Position numbers and translations under genes: made by a program. The notes under the pieces are model-generated. The model saw only the letters and a program-made list of their open reading frames with translations, did not search any database and was not told where the DNA came from. From Sanguinoderma infundibulare (taxonomy: Eukaryota; Basidiomycota; Agaricomycetes; Polyporales; Polyporaceae), in assembly GCA_032821775.1 (NCBI GenBank), contig JAVLRN010000001.1, positions 1,488,001 through 1,552,000 of the forward strand: a stretch of 64,000 nucleotides of DNA, written 5' to 3'. Shown piece by piece: positions 1-10,169 of the stretch (position 1 is its first letter; each line of letters begins with the position of its first letter).

Positions 1-2
1 AC

Positions 3-314
3 AAGTCGACTTTCGCGAACATGATGCTATTCCTCCGGTATCAAGTCGAAGACTTTGCATGGAAGAAGTGGGGCTCGCCGGAAGCTCTCGACGCCGAATA
101 CCAGCGGCGCGTCGACGAGAAGAAGAAGAAGAAAAACAAGAGGTTCGAGGAGGGTCTCAAGGAGCTGCGGCGCAGGACTCGAGAGACGGTATGGCAGAAG
201 CGGAAGGACCAGGAGCACAAGCATATGTTCGGAGGGGTGGAGCAAGGTCCGGACGGGATTGGTAAACAGATCTGTCATTCGTGTGGATTTACGATAGACG
301 TCGAAGAGTTTTAA
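3..314 (+). CDS. rad14: XPA/Rad14 DNA repair protein, C-terminal part (5' truncated by window edge)
   Basis: The frame is open from the window edge to the stop at 312-314, so only the C-terminal ~103 residues are present. The visible sequence has the XPA/Rad14 C-terminal signature: an MLFLRYQVEDFAWKKWGS-like segment, a basic KKKKKNKRFEEGLKELRRRTR helix, and a closing CHSCGFTIDVEEF that keeps the CxxCG pair. XPA verifies damaged DNA and scaffolds nucleotide excision repair with TFIIH and RPA in the nucleus. The zinc-finger half would lie upstream of the window. No intron is visible in this part. The family assignment rests on these motifs and is firm; start and full length cannot be seen. Confidence 0.9.
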   Translation, partial: KSTFANMMLFLRYQVEDFAWKKWGSPEALDAEYQRRVDEKKKKKNKRFEEGLKELRRRTRETVWQKRKDQEHKHMFGGVEQGPDGIGKQICHSCGFTIDVEEF

Positions 315-717
315 GTGCTAAGACCTTCCCATGTCCAATGATCCTCGGCTTCGTGATCGCCCACCCTCCTTATCTCCGTTCAATTGCTACTAAGTACGCC
401 TTTGCTGTGTCCTGCTTACACAGTACACATACCCGATGCTGTCTTCTGCTAAAGTTGCGACCGATGCGGTACTAGCTCCGGTGCCCGGCAACGCCATTAC
501 CCGGTTCTGCACCGGAAGTGGCAAAACCGTTGCAATACCGTCATGCCTGGTCTCCCGTAACCGCACAAACTGCTGCTATATAGCGGAGACCAGGCACGCT
601 GCGGACTAGGACGGGACGTCAAGCCTGGATTTATAAGAGCTCGTCGCTGTGAGACAAATTCACGCTGTTTCACTGTGTACAGCCCACTGGACTTCTTCTC
701 TCGTCTTTCTCCTCGCA
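315..717. other. Intergenic: rad14 3' end / thioesterase promoter
   Basis: About 400 bases between the rad14 stop and the thioesterase ATG. It holds the 3' flank of one gene and the promoter/5' UTR of the next, with a pyrimidine-rich stretch just before 718. No conserved ORF or RNA gene recognised. Confidence 0.5.
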
Positions 718-2183
718 ATGGCCGCCGCCGACACCCACGAACAGATTTCCGAGGCCCTGGAGGTTGAGCAACTCGACGTGAACCTTTTCCGGTCCAAGAC
801 TCTGTACCTTCCCGTCCTGGCGAGGGGCGTGTTTGGGGGCCAGGTCATCTCGCAGGCACTGGTGTCCGCTACGAACAGCGTAGACTCGGCATATTACTTG
901 CACGTACGTCCCTGACGCGCCTCTCTTGGCATAACATCATAACGTATCGCTAAATCGCGACACCGCCAGTCCCTCCATGTGAGTGGCCGCCTTCCTTCCG
1001 TCGTTACGGCCGAAGACTGAAGCCATGGATGCGCACAGTGCTACTTCCTCCTCAGCGCCTCCGCCGCCGTCCCCATCCTCTACCATGTCGACCGCGTGCG
1101 CGACGGCCGCTCCTACGTGACGCGCGCAGTGCGCGCCGTGCAGCGCGGCCGCACCATCTTCACGATGATGTGCTCGTTCCAAATCCCGGAGCCCCGCCAG
1201 CCGACGTTCCAGTTCCCCATGCCGCACGACGTCCCCGCACCAGACGCCTGCGACAGCATCGACGCGGTCTACAAGAAGGCCCTGGACGAGGCGGTCGACA
1301 ATAAGGTCAAGGAGTTTTGGCGCGTCACCTTGGAGGTAAGCGTTCCCATTTCATCACGCGTAAAGGAAGTGTTCGCAGACGCCAAGATGTCGTACCTCCC
1401 GGGCAGGAGCGTGCGCAGAGCCCTATCGAGGTGAAGCTCGCGGGGGTGCGAGAGCCCAAGGACGGGACTCCCATCTTCATGTACTGGCACAAGGCGAGGA
1501 ACACGCCGAAGCGCTATGATCCCGCCTTCCAGAAGGTATGCCCTCTCCACCGCAGTCCTTCTATGTTCAGCATTGGCTAATCCACCGTGTAGTGCATCCT
1601 GAGTTATCTCTCAGATTCCCAGTTGTGAGTGGCCTCATTATTTTGTCTTGCGTCCAAGTGCTGACGGTCTTCCTGGCGTTTCATAATAGCATCTCCGGAA
1701 TCCGTCGCACGCTTGCCATCCTTAACCGAGGGAGCGGATCTGACGCAAAGGTCGTCATGCAGGTATGTCTTTCTCACCTTTCTTCATGTGGTTCACCAAG
1801 CCGACTCCATTCGTAGACGTCTCTGGACCACAACATCATCTTCTACGAGTGGGTGCTTACAATGCTATCTTCACTGATGTCATGTCTGACGGAAAGCAGC
1901 GACGATTTTGACTGTGGAGACTGGATGCTCTATGTGGTATGTGGTAGATACGTCTATCTGTCTTTGCTTTGATTGACACATCACAGGTCATCAGCGAACG
2001 AGCTGCTAGCGGACGCGGCTCAGTGCATGGCCGGGTAAGAATACAACCGCTTGTCGTATAGTAGTCCTATCACTGACGATGTCCCAGATGTACACTCCCA
2101 CCGGTTCCCTCGTCGCAATATGCAATCAAGAGGGTGTCATGCGAGTCGACAACCAGCGCACAGAAGCTTCTTCTAAGCTGTAG
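718..2183 (+). CDS. Peroxisomal acyl-CoA thioesterase II (TesB/Tes1 family) with PTS1 SKL
   Basis: Hydrolyses acyl-CoA to free fatty acid and CoA, a step that supports peroxisomal beta-oxidation. Ten exons give 312 aa: 718-903, 970-978, 1039-1335, 1407-1535, 1593-1624, 1690-1762, 1817-1848, 1900-1936, 1987-2034, 2088-2183; the sum (939 nt) is in frame. Visible family features: an N-terminal hot-dog domain with FGGQVISQAL, then a C-terminal one with TSLDH (catalytic Asp), SERAASGRG and NQEGVMRV (Gln). The last three residues are SKL, a canonical peroxisomal import signal. Exon 2 is only 9 nt (Ser-Leu-His) and is needed for the YYLHSLHCYF stretch typical of the family. The start ATG follows a pyrimidine-rich leader. 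Very confident in family and location; individual small exons would need cDNA. Confidence 0.9.
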
Positions 2184-2546
2184 ACGTCGACTTTGGAATA
2201 TTGCTTGTTGATATACCTGTTAACCTATCCCTCATAGACTCAATGGATTTCATCGATGTTGACATAGGTGTGGGATTGCACACAGGTTGGCATACAACAT
2301 GCAGGACCAAGTTTGTGATACTATGGCTCGCTAACAGACAGCGGGCGAAAGCCTGCCGAGGGTCACGAGACTTGCGCGCGGGGTGCAGAGGATGCGGGGA
2401 AATAGATTGAGTAAGGATACACTAACCGCGGCGAAGAGGTTTTCGAGCGTGACAGAAAGCGTGGTGAGACATGGATGGGATAATCCGTGCGGCAGAGCTA
2501 CTGCATGGAAAGCAAGAGGACGAAGGACTTGGGACCCAGGGAAGAT
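2184..2546. other. Convergent intergenic region
   Basis: About 360 bases between the convergent 3' ends of the thioesterase and eS27 genes. Presumably 3' UTRs; nothing else recognised. Confidence 0.5.
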
Positions 2547-3004
2547 TTAGTTCTTCCGACGGTATGAGCTCCCTATGAGGAAGAATGGCATCAGTCAGCA
2601 TCCGATAGGACGAGCAGGTGGACGAGGAGACGTACCCTCCGTCAATCTCGCCTTACCACCGGTAGGTTGGCAGAGGACGCTGCCGCATGCAGCGCAGAGA
2701 ACGACGGTTTGCGCATGCGAGAAGACGGTCGTGATGGCAAAGCAGCCTGAAGTATCACAAGCGCATAAGGGCCAGCACGCGTCTGGTCGACGAGATATCT
2801 CGACGTACCAGGGCACTTCACGTCCATGAAGTAGGAGTTTGGAGACTGCACGAGACGCTTGAGCTTGTGGCTACGCTTCTCGTGCTCAGCGGAAGGGTTG
2901 AGGAGGTCGATGGCGAGAGGCTGGATTGAGGGGTTAAAAGGTCAGCATTGCGGCCCACCCTTTCGCACAAGAACAGCGTAGAACAGCAACCATTCACTCA
3001 CCAT
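2547..3004 (-). CDS. RPS27: 40S ribosomal protein eS27
   Basis: Small-subunit ribosomal protein with a C4 zinc ribbon. On the minus strand the exons are 3002-3004, 2809-2920, 2636-2746 and 2547-2572, summing to 252 nt (83 aa), the normal length for eS27. The translation begins [11 protein letters not shown], contains [14 protein letters not shown] and [21 protein letters not shown] (the two CxxC pairs), then [12 protein letters not shown] and a basic tail ending RRKN. The first coding exon is the ATG alone, directly followed by GTGAGT; such start-codon-only exons are common in ribosomal protein genes. Identification is near certain. Confidence 0.95.
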
Positions 3005-4469
3005 TTTGAGAGATACAAAGTTGAGTTGGAGAACTTGAGGCTAGCGACGAAAGAGAGAGGCCTTTTTTGCGCGGCGCCGGAGGACGACTTGCGTGGATGA
3101 GGAGGTAAAATAAGGTTTGGTCGGCTAGATGACTACAAGTCGGGGCTTGAATTTTGCGCTCCCGGGTGGCTGAACCGGCGCTCCCTTGCGATTCAGAATC
3201 GACTCGACTCGACTCGAGTCGCACACACGCTTCCTTCAGAGGCACCCGAGTCCCTGACGAGTCCACACCTTTCGCAACGTCCTCGACGACTCCATCTGGT
3301 AGCCCCGCACGTCTGCGATGTTGCCATGGAATACATGACGCAGACCTAGGCGACAGCTCGGTTCCTCTCGACTTACCATTCTCCTGGTTGACGCTCAGCG
3401 CGCAGCAACAGTCGGCTAGACCAAGACTCATGTTCCATCTGGGCCATACTGGAGTTGAGGGAGTTGCAGCTGTCGTTGACAAGGGAACTTGTCGGTGGAG
3501 GGTGTTCCACAGTTACGCAGAGCATGCTGTAGTGATGCTACACGCCGGCGGCGTGCCAAGTCCCCATAGTGTCTCCATGTACGACATAGTGTTAAGTGAG
3601 TCCCGAACATTCGCAGTTCCCCGATCTACATTCCAGTCTCTTGCTCGGTTGTTTGCCAGCATGACAGATCAGAAGACTAGCATAGAATGCTGCAATTACA
3701 TTTCCATCCCAGCCTTATTGTGAGCAGGCGTGCGCAAATAAGTCGCATCAGCTTCTCGGGCTCGCGCAAACAGACGAAAGCAGGAGCCGTCTAGCGGCTG
3801 GTCGAGAACAATGGACGCAGGCAGTGCTGGACGTAAATTGAGGGACGGGAGTGGGAGTTGCTATTGTTCTCCTTGCAGTTGCGGGCATTCGGCGGGGAGC
3901 AGCGCGCTCGTCCACGTGCGCCTGAAGCGCGGAAGCACACGACCCTTGTGGCCAAATCAGGAAGCTGTTGAGGAACGCTTTTGTTGCTGCCTCGCTTTTG
4001 TTCTCGCTTCGCTACCCGAGCCCGCGTCCTTCTCGCCTCAGCTGGTCCCATTGTCTCCACATGCGCGCTCCTACGCCGCCATGTCCTATAAGATCTCCCG
4101 TTAATCCCGCTTACCGCCTCTCCAGTCCCGGACTTAGTTCCACTCAGCCTCTCTCCCACTCACATTCCCTTCCGGACCAGCTCCCGTTAGGTTAGTCGCC
4201 TTTCACTTCCACGCCACAGTCGCATCTCATACTGACTTTAGCATTTAGACTTCTGTTAAAGTCCTCTGTCGACTCAGTCTCTGCTACACGCTTCACGGCA
4301 CATTCGATCGTCTCCTACGCAGCATCATCTCAGTCTCTTTCGCGTCTCATTCAGCGAGCCCACTACCGCGCATTTCCATCGCAGGTCGATCCCCCTTTTA
4401 ACGACTATCATCGCAACTCACGGCACCAGCACCTACCTATCTTTTAATCCCACCACTTCATCTATCACC
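3005..4469. other. Intergenic: eS27 promoter (-) and BTG-gene promoter/5' UTR (+)
   Basis: About 1.46 kb between divergent genes. A short direct repeat of the unit GACTC lies near 3199-3220. The last ~300 bases before 4470 are strongly pyrimidine-rich, as expected for the leader of a highly expressed fungal gene. ORFs of 162 aa (2994-3482, minus) and 189 aa (3154-3723, plus) overlap here on opposite strands, resemble nothing I know, and are not called. Confidence 0.5.
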
Positions 4470-5510
4470 ATGTCCTGCAACGTTGCCTTCGGTTCCCTCT
4501 CTGTCGCTCTCGCCCAGGCGATCACCTACCTCACTCGCCCCCTTATCGCTCGCTACTCTGCCGTGACCATCATCAAGCTGCAGCTCGCACTTGAGGCCAA
4601 CTTCACTACCCAGTTCTCCCCCTCGTGGAACCCCAACGACCCTCTCCGCGGCTCCGGCCGTCGCTGCCTCACCCTCACTCCCAGCGGCCTTCCCCCCCGC
4701 ACCGTCTACAACGCTTGCAAGTCTGCGGGCATTCAGTGGGCCGAATGGATGGCGCTCCTTGGTAACGTGGAGTTCGATCTGTTCATCGACCCCGGTTGCG
4801 TTTCCATCCGTTTCGGCAGCTGGGACACGGGCAAGGTCGGCAAGTTCTTCACCATCTGGTCCGAGGACACCATCGAGATGGTCGAGCAGAAGAAGGCTGC
4901 GGCGGAGAAGGAGGCCCGCCTCGATGCCGAGCTCAAGGCTCAGGCTGCTGCCCGCGCTGCGTGCAAGCCCACCAAGACCTATGCCCAGCAGCTGCTCGAG
5001 GTCGACCAGGATGACGAGGACCTCTTCGCCCTGATCGCCGACGAGATTCGCGAGCCCACTTGGCTGACTCCCATCCTTTGCGAGTTCCCCTCCGTCCCTG
5101 TCCCGCCACGCGACATTACGTCCTCCCCCATGTCCACGATTTCCACCCTTTCTTCGCACTCGCGTTCCAGTTCCAGCTCGGGCTTCACTTTCTCCTCGGT
5201 CGAGAGCGACGACTCTTACGGTTCGTCCTCGACCGTCTCCCAATCGTCTCGCGCAGTCTCGCCGACCGTCGAGATGCCCAAGGTCAAGCTCTCCCGCCGC
5301 GAGCGCGCCCGCCAGGCGCGCGTGTTCGTTGACTCTTCCAAGAACCAGGTCACGAACTACGACGGCGGCAAGACCACGGTCCTCACCGGCGGCGTTATGC
5401 TCGGCGGTGGCGCTCCCCAGAAGGCCAAGACAGCCCCGACCGTGGTGCCCAAGAAGGCGAACGGCCCTGGCTTCCTGAGCGCAAACTGGCGCTCCTCTGC
5501 TCGCGCCTAA
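4470..5510 (+). CDS. BTG/Tob anti-proliferative domain protein
   Basis: A single uninterrupted 346-aa frame with strong C-ending codon bias, unlike the intron-rich neighbours; this suggests high expression. Residues ~1-130 match the BTG fold: an N-terminal helical stretch, then F-x3-W-x-P-x2-PLRGSGRRCL, a helix with ACKSAGI, and the box-B-like FDLFIDPGCVSIRFG followed by KVGKFFTIW. In animals BTG/Tob proteins bridge the Caf1/Ccr4-Not deadenylase to RNA-binding proteins; a similar cytoplasmic or nuclear mRNA-decay role here is inference. Residues ~130-180 form a charged, Ala-rich probable coiled coil; ~205-260 are Ser-rich and disordered; the C-terminus is basic and Gly/Lys-rich. The start is the first ATG after the pyrimidine-rich leader. 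Confidence 0.75.
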   Translation: MSCNVAFGSLSVALAQAITYLTRPLIARYSAVTIIKLQLALEANFTTQFSPSWNPNDPLRGSGRRCLTLTPSGLPPRTVYNACKSAGIQWAEWMALLGNVEFDLFIDPGCVSIRFGSWDTGKVGKFFTIWSEDTIEMVEQKKAAAEKEARLDAELKAQAAARAACKPTKTYAQQLLEVDQDDEDLFALIADEIREPTWLTPILCEFPSVPVPPRDITSSPMSTISTLSSHSRSSSSSGFTFSSVESDDSYGSSSTVSQSSRAVSPTVEMPKVKLSRRERARQARVFVDSSKNQVTNYDGGKTTVLTGGVMLGGGAPQKAKTAPTVVPKKANGPGFLSANWRSSARA

Positions 5511-6277
5511 GCGCGATTTCCTTCCTTTCCCTTTCGGCTTCGACTCTTGCTCTGGACAAGATCCACGACACTGGCATGGCCCAGTCACGCCAACAAGATG
5601 CCCCCTTCACGAAAACCCCAACGAAAAGCATCAAGTTTCAGTCGCGCGTATACCCTCTGTTACCCTACATCCCCGCGCACCCGCGCCCTATTCGTCTCTG
5701 CGTCTCTCTCTGATCGAATGTGTAGCATGAACTCCCCCTGTGTCGAACAATCCGGACTTTCGCAGCACCTTATATATCCATAGCTACTTAGGCCACTCTG
5801 TAATTCGCACCACCCGCATCCCCCGCTGTCTTCATAGCATGCATCGTCGCTTTTTCCATCGTCGCATCTTCACTTTCATTTTGCATTGCACATAGTCGCA
5901 CCTGTCTGGAACATTCATCTTCTTTGTATATTCGTATCTTTATGTTGCCATAGCTATCCTTGCTGTATCATAACGAAGCTGCAGCTTTTGGTCTGGGAAC
6001 CTCCCACACACCCACATCGTCTCGTGTGCGTTCTTGATCGAGTGCTCCCAACGAGTCGGACTCAGTAGGTTTCAATGTGAATCGCATCCTTTAATTCTAA
6101 GCTTGGCTTCTCTGACGTTAGTTGGTTTGGGAAGCACCCCGAAGCTACAAAGTTATTGAGCTCCATTGCGGGGGCAGTGGCACATATGACGACCGCAAAA
6201 GTGATACGTTAGCCGTCGTGTGGCCCACTCACAGTATTAGTTGGTGATCGGACACAAGAAAAGGACGTTGAACCTTG
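5511..6277. other. Intergenic: 3' flank of BTG gene
   Basis: 3' UTR and spacer of the BTG gene. No conserved reading frame or RNA gene recognised. Confidence 0.4.
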
Positions 6278-6286
6278 ATATAAAAG
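6278..6286 (+). promoter_or_regulatory. TATA-box-like element
   Basis: A strong TATATAAAAG-like match about 95 bases before an ATG at 6378, which opens a 123-codon frame (6378-6749) with no recognised similarity. The spacing suits a fungal core promoter, but whether that frame is a gene is uncertain. Confidence 0.3.
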
Positions 6287-6692
6287 CCGATCCGGCCGTC
6301 GGAGAAGTGCTCTAGCAGTACCCAATGATCCGTACTAACATCGGTGCAAGTGGGCGCCGCTGAGGGTACGGTTCGTCATGGGTACTACTCGATGGGTTAT
6401 CTTTGCGGGAGCTGGACTCGGAGCTGTGATCGGTCATTCCAGTAGAATATTAACACCGCAGTTTAATGGGAGTCTCAGGTGCAACACTCTCGTGCACGCC
6501 CCAGCTCCTCATGGGGTTATGATTTCATTGAAGAGAGCAAGCAGCGGAAGGAGCGTGACAAGGAGATCGGGCATAGCCGAGCCAGCCGAACTTGAGAGAT
6601 TTCCTTGTATGGTGTATGACGTCATTGCCTTGGTGGATTCGAAGGAGTTGGTGGCTGGCACTGTACATCATGCCCTCGACCGGCCGCGGCAT

Positions 6693-6698
6693 TATATA
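6693..6698 (+). promoter_or_regulatory. TATA-box-like element of small gene
   Basis: A TATATA stretch within a GC-rich context, about 155 bases upstream of the ATG at 6852. It fits a core promoter for the small spliced gene that follows. Confidence 0.35.
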
Positions 6699-6851
6699 TG
6701 CCAGGCTCGTTCGCACAGAGGCCTCCAAGCAGACTTTCCCGGACTTTGAGATAGTTCTTTGTCCTCAACTTCCTCCAGTTTCTTCGTCGTTAGACCTCTT
6801 CCTCCCGCCTCTCTCCCTCTCCTGATCATCCTCGGCACGAGAGCGAGCGAA

Positions 6852-7195
6852 ATGACCGCATACGATGACGCCCAGTCCGTCGAGGCTCGAAAGGCCATGT
6901 ACTCGAGGGAGCTCGCGGCTCACACCCTCCGGCAATGGGACATGCTCCGTCAAGCCACGGAAGATGGCGATCGGGGTGACCAGGCAGCGAGCCAACCCCG
7001 GCCGCAGGAGATATCCGGCGCAGGGCAACAGGACTCGGAGGGGTCATCCAGACTACCCAACGGTACTGTACCCTGTATATCTCAGAAACGTTTTAACTGA
7101 CGGTTAAACCGTCAGGCATCCATGCACACGATTACGCTGAGACTACCCGTCGGCACCTCAACGGTCAGCGCACCATAGCCTCTGGAAAGGCGTGA
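6852..7195 (+). CDS. Small hypothetical protein (96 aa, one intron)
   Basis: Two exons, 6852-7062 and 7116-7195, join across a 53-nt GT-AG intron to give exactly 97 codons including the stop. The protein is hydrophilic, starts MTAYDDAQSVEARKAMYS, has a charged helical N-terminal half (AHTLRQWDMLRQ) and a low-complexity Gln/Ser/Gly middle. I do not recognise a family. Support comes from the well-placed TATA element, intron length matching the neighbours, and an intact frame after splicing. It could be a lineage-specific gene or chance. Confidence 0.45.
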
Positions 7196-8608
7196 TGCAC
7201 GGCGAGGTGAGTGCACCCGCCCCGCTCACACGTAGCTCGCGCTAAGTACCGGACGTCAATTCTGAGAGGCAGTAAGCCTCCAGCCCAGCGCTCATGACAT
7301 GAAATTATTTACGGGCCTCCTTGGACGTTGACGTCTTCCGCATGTACAATTTGTTATCCATCACCTTGCAAGCATTAAGAGCGTATTGCCATTTTACACT
7401 CCTAGCCAATATTATTCCCCGGTATTTGAAATTGTGTACTTGATCGCTTCGAAGTTTGAACACGATCAATGCTTGGACGGCTCACCGCAGGAGATGATCG
7501 GCCGGTGTTCGTCCAGTTGACCGTACACCATTTCTGCGGCGTTTGGTCAGGGAAACCTGTCACTGCACCATGACATGCCGCAAGTTGTTTCTAGACGAAA
7601 TTCTACGACCTGAATCCAAGGTTACGTTCGTGTTCTTACCCCTGCGCGTCGTTCGCAGTGCATACGTGTCCTTTGCGTGTCACGTATGCACTGTAGCCGA
7701 CGCGTCGCTAAGCCGTCGTGCGTGCGCTCCGGTGGCGCTCCAGTGATTTCCAACAGCGCGAACCTTATCGTTCCGCGTCAGTACCGGTCCCGTATCCTGT
7801 CCACAGTGGATGAAGGTGGTTGCCTGGCGGGTGTTGGACATGGAGACAGCCCTTCCGAATCGAGTTGAAGACGCTCAACGTTAGCCAGCCAACCCGTCGA
7901 CCTCCAAACTACACGCAATTTCATTTGAAGCTCGCCCGAGAAATTCTCGACTTCTCTAGATTCCCATGGATGCCGGATCTCGAGCATCATTCGGAAGAAC
8001 GTAGCTGCGCTTGCCATCCCCAGTGCTACTTACCGCATGCAGCCAAGTGGATCATATCGGACGTCGATCAAGTAGCGCGGTGTGTTCCGTGTGACCCACT
8101 GGCAACTGGGGAAAAGGGCACCGGAGGACGTTCGTCACGGTATCGCGGTACTGGGAAGTCGTAGCGTGGATCTGCGTTGATCCGCTGAGAGAACGTAGTT
8201 AGGGCAGCCAGGTCGAACAGGAAGCGGAGACTGAGGACGTAAAATACCGTTCTTTCGCATACAGACATGCATAGCAGATGGTGGAGGAAGTGAAGGTCGC
8301 TCTTACGGCGCGTAAGTACCATGGTGGTGGGGCGTCTTCGGAAATCGCAGGTCTCTTACTCGATCGTCTGAGCGTCGGGGAGATCATGTGCATGTCGGGT
8401 AGATAGTGGATCTAAGATAACGTCGGGGTGCCATGCGCAAGGCCTTCCCCAAGTATTCGCACTCGAATTTCCGGACGTCCACCCCAAGTCCACCCAAACC
8501 CCACCGGAAACCCGGAATCGCTCTCTCGCCTGCATCCACCGGTCAGCGGTCGGCCTCCAGTGGACTTGGGAGGTCCTGCTTTCTCTGCTTCGCTCACCAG
8601 CCTACACG
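7196..8608. other. Intergenic: 3' flank of small gene / biotin synthase promoter
   Basis: About 1.4 kb with only short overlapping frames on both strands. I see no conserved gene, RNA gene or clear repeat. Confidence 0.45.
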
Positions 8609-10169
8609 ATGTTTCGAGCTGGTCCTTCTGCACGCCTCTCCGCACACCTCAGGCGTGCACTTGCGACACATGCTTCCGCGCCTCAGCCTCCTCCGGCGCG
8701 TCATGCGTGGTCGAAGCAGGAAATCCAGAACATCTACGACTCTCCGCTCCTCGACCTCGTCTTCCGTGCGGCCTCCATACACCGGCAGCACCACGATCCG
8801 AGCAAGATCCAATTGTGCACGCTCATGAACATCAAGAGTAAGTCGCCGCTTCCCTTGGCCGGGCATACTTCCCTGCTCACGGTAAACACATGTCGTAACA
8901 GCCGGCGGCTGCTCTGAGGACTGTAGGTTGGATTCTTGAACGGAAGCGTCCAGCTGCCTGATCTCCGGCGGCAGGCTCGTACTGTTCGCAGTCTTCGCGC
9001 TACTCAACCCCGACCAAGGCGTCTCGCCTGGTCGACATCGACCCTGTCTTGGAAGCAGCACGTAAGGCAAAAGCGAACGGCAGCACCCGGTTTTGCATGG
9101 GCGCTGCATGGCGGGACCTTGCCGGCCGGAAACGCGGCTTTGAGCGCATCCTGACCATGGTACGCGAGGTTCGGGGCATGGGTATGGAAGTATGCACGAC
9201 GCTGGGGATGTTGTCTCCGGAGCAGGCACGGCAACTCAAAGAAGCGTAGGTCCCACCTGTCAAATCGCTCATGTCTGTCAAAATGACTCAAACACTTGAT
9301 ATCACAGCGGTCTGACCGCCTACAACCACAACTTGGACACGTCTCGGGAGTACTACCCCGAGGTGTGTATTTTTGAAACGAATCTTATTTCGTCTACGAA
9401 TCGGGCTGGACGATCATTGCCTTGCAGGTGATCAGCACGCGCTCTTACGACGAGCGGCTAGACACGATATCTGCTGTCCGCGACGCCGGCATCAGCGTTT
9501 GTTCGGGTGGCATCCTCGGCTTAGGAGAAAGCGACAAGGATCGTGTGGGTCTCATCTGGGAAGTGTCGAAGTGCGTGTCCCCTGTTACCCTGCGGCGTTT
9601 TGGTGTTGTGACGCTCACCAAGCATTCAGCATGCCAGAGCACCCGGAGTCGTTCCCCGTCAACGCCCTCGTTCCGATCAAGGGGACGCCGCTTGAGAACA
9701 ACGAGGCAAGCGCTGTACGTTATGGGCGTAAACTAGGTACTGAACGCCGATCGATTTCGCAGCCCGTGCCATACCAGACCATTCTTCGGACAATCTCTAC
9801 GGCCCGGATTGTGCTGCCAGGGACTATTATTCGTCTTGCTGCAGGCAGGCAGACGCTGGACGAGACGCAGCAAGCCATGTGCTTCATGGCTGGTGCCAAC
9901 GCGGTCTTTACGGGGGAGCAGATGTTGACCACGCCTTGTAAGTGGGGTGAATAAGTTCCGTGGTGTCTGACGCTGAAGGGCGCCTTGAACCAGGTTCCCC
10001 GTGGGACGAGGACAAGGCGATGATGGGACGGTGGGGCTTGGAAGGAATGGGCAGCTTCGAGCAAGCGAACGTAGCGCGCAAAGAAAGGACGCGACCTACC
10101 AACCGGGCGGATGTGCGGTCTGCAGCGCCGAGGGACGCTTCCAAGGAAGGCGGGACAATTGGCGTCTGA
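8609..10169 (+). CDS. BIO2: Biotin synthase, mitochondrial (radical SAM)
   Basis: Converts dethiobiotin to biotin in mitochondria. Eight exons (8609-8837, 8902-8922, 8975-9245, 9308-9362, 9428-9570, 9630-9714, 9763-9937, 9994-10169) sum to 1155 nt, 384 aa. The N-terminus is Arg/Ala-rich and lacks acids over ~30 residues, consistent with mitochondrial targeting. Residues ~35-75 match the family start ([13 protein letters not shown]). The radical-SAM Cys motif CxxxCxxC reads GGCSEDCSYC and is split over exons 2 and 3. The Cys ligands of the second cluster appear in FCMGAAWRD and VCTTLGML, and the Arg in IIRLAAGR. The C-terminus continues ~40 residues past the usual WG-containing end as a polar tail. 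No BIO3/BIO4 partner is visible nearby. Confidence 0.95.

Noticed and set aside
2994..3723. Overlapping frames of 162 aa (-) and 189 aa (+) between eS27 and the BTG gene
   Set aside because: Opposite-strand overlap, no motif, and both lie where promoters are expected.
4458..5588. 376-codon open frame antisense to the BTG gene
   Set aside because: Mirror of a codon-biased sense gene (few stops on the complement); composition is Arg/Gly/Glu-rich nonsense with no motif.
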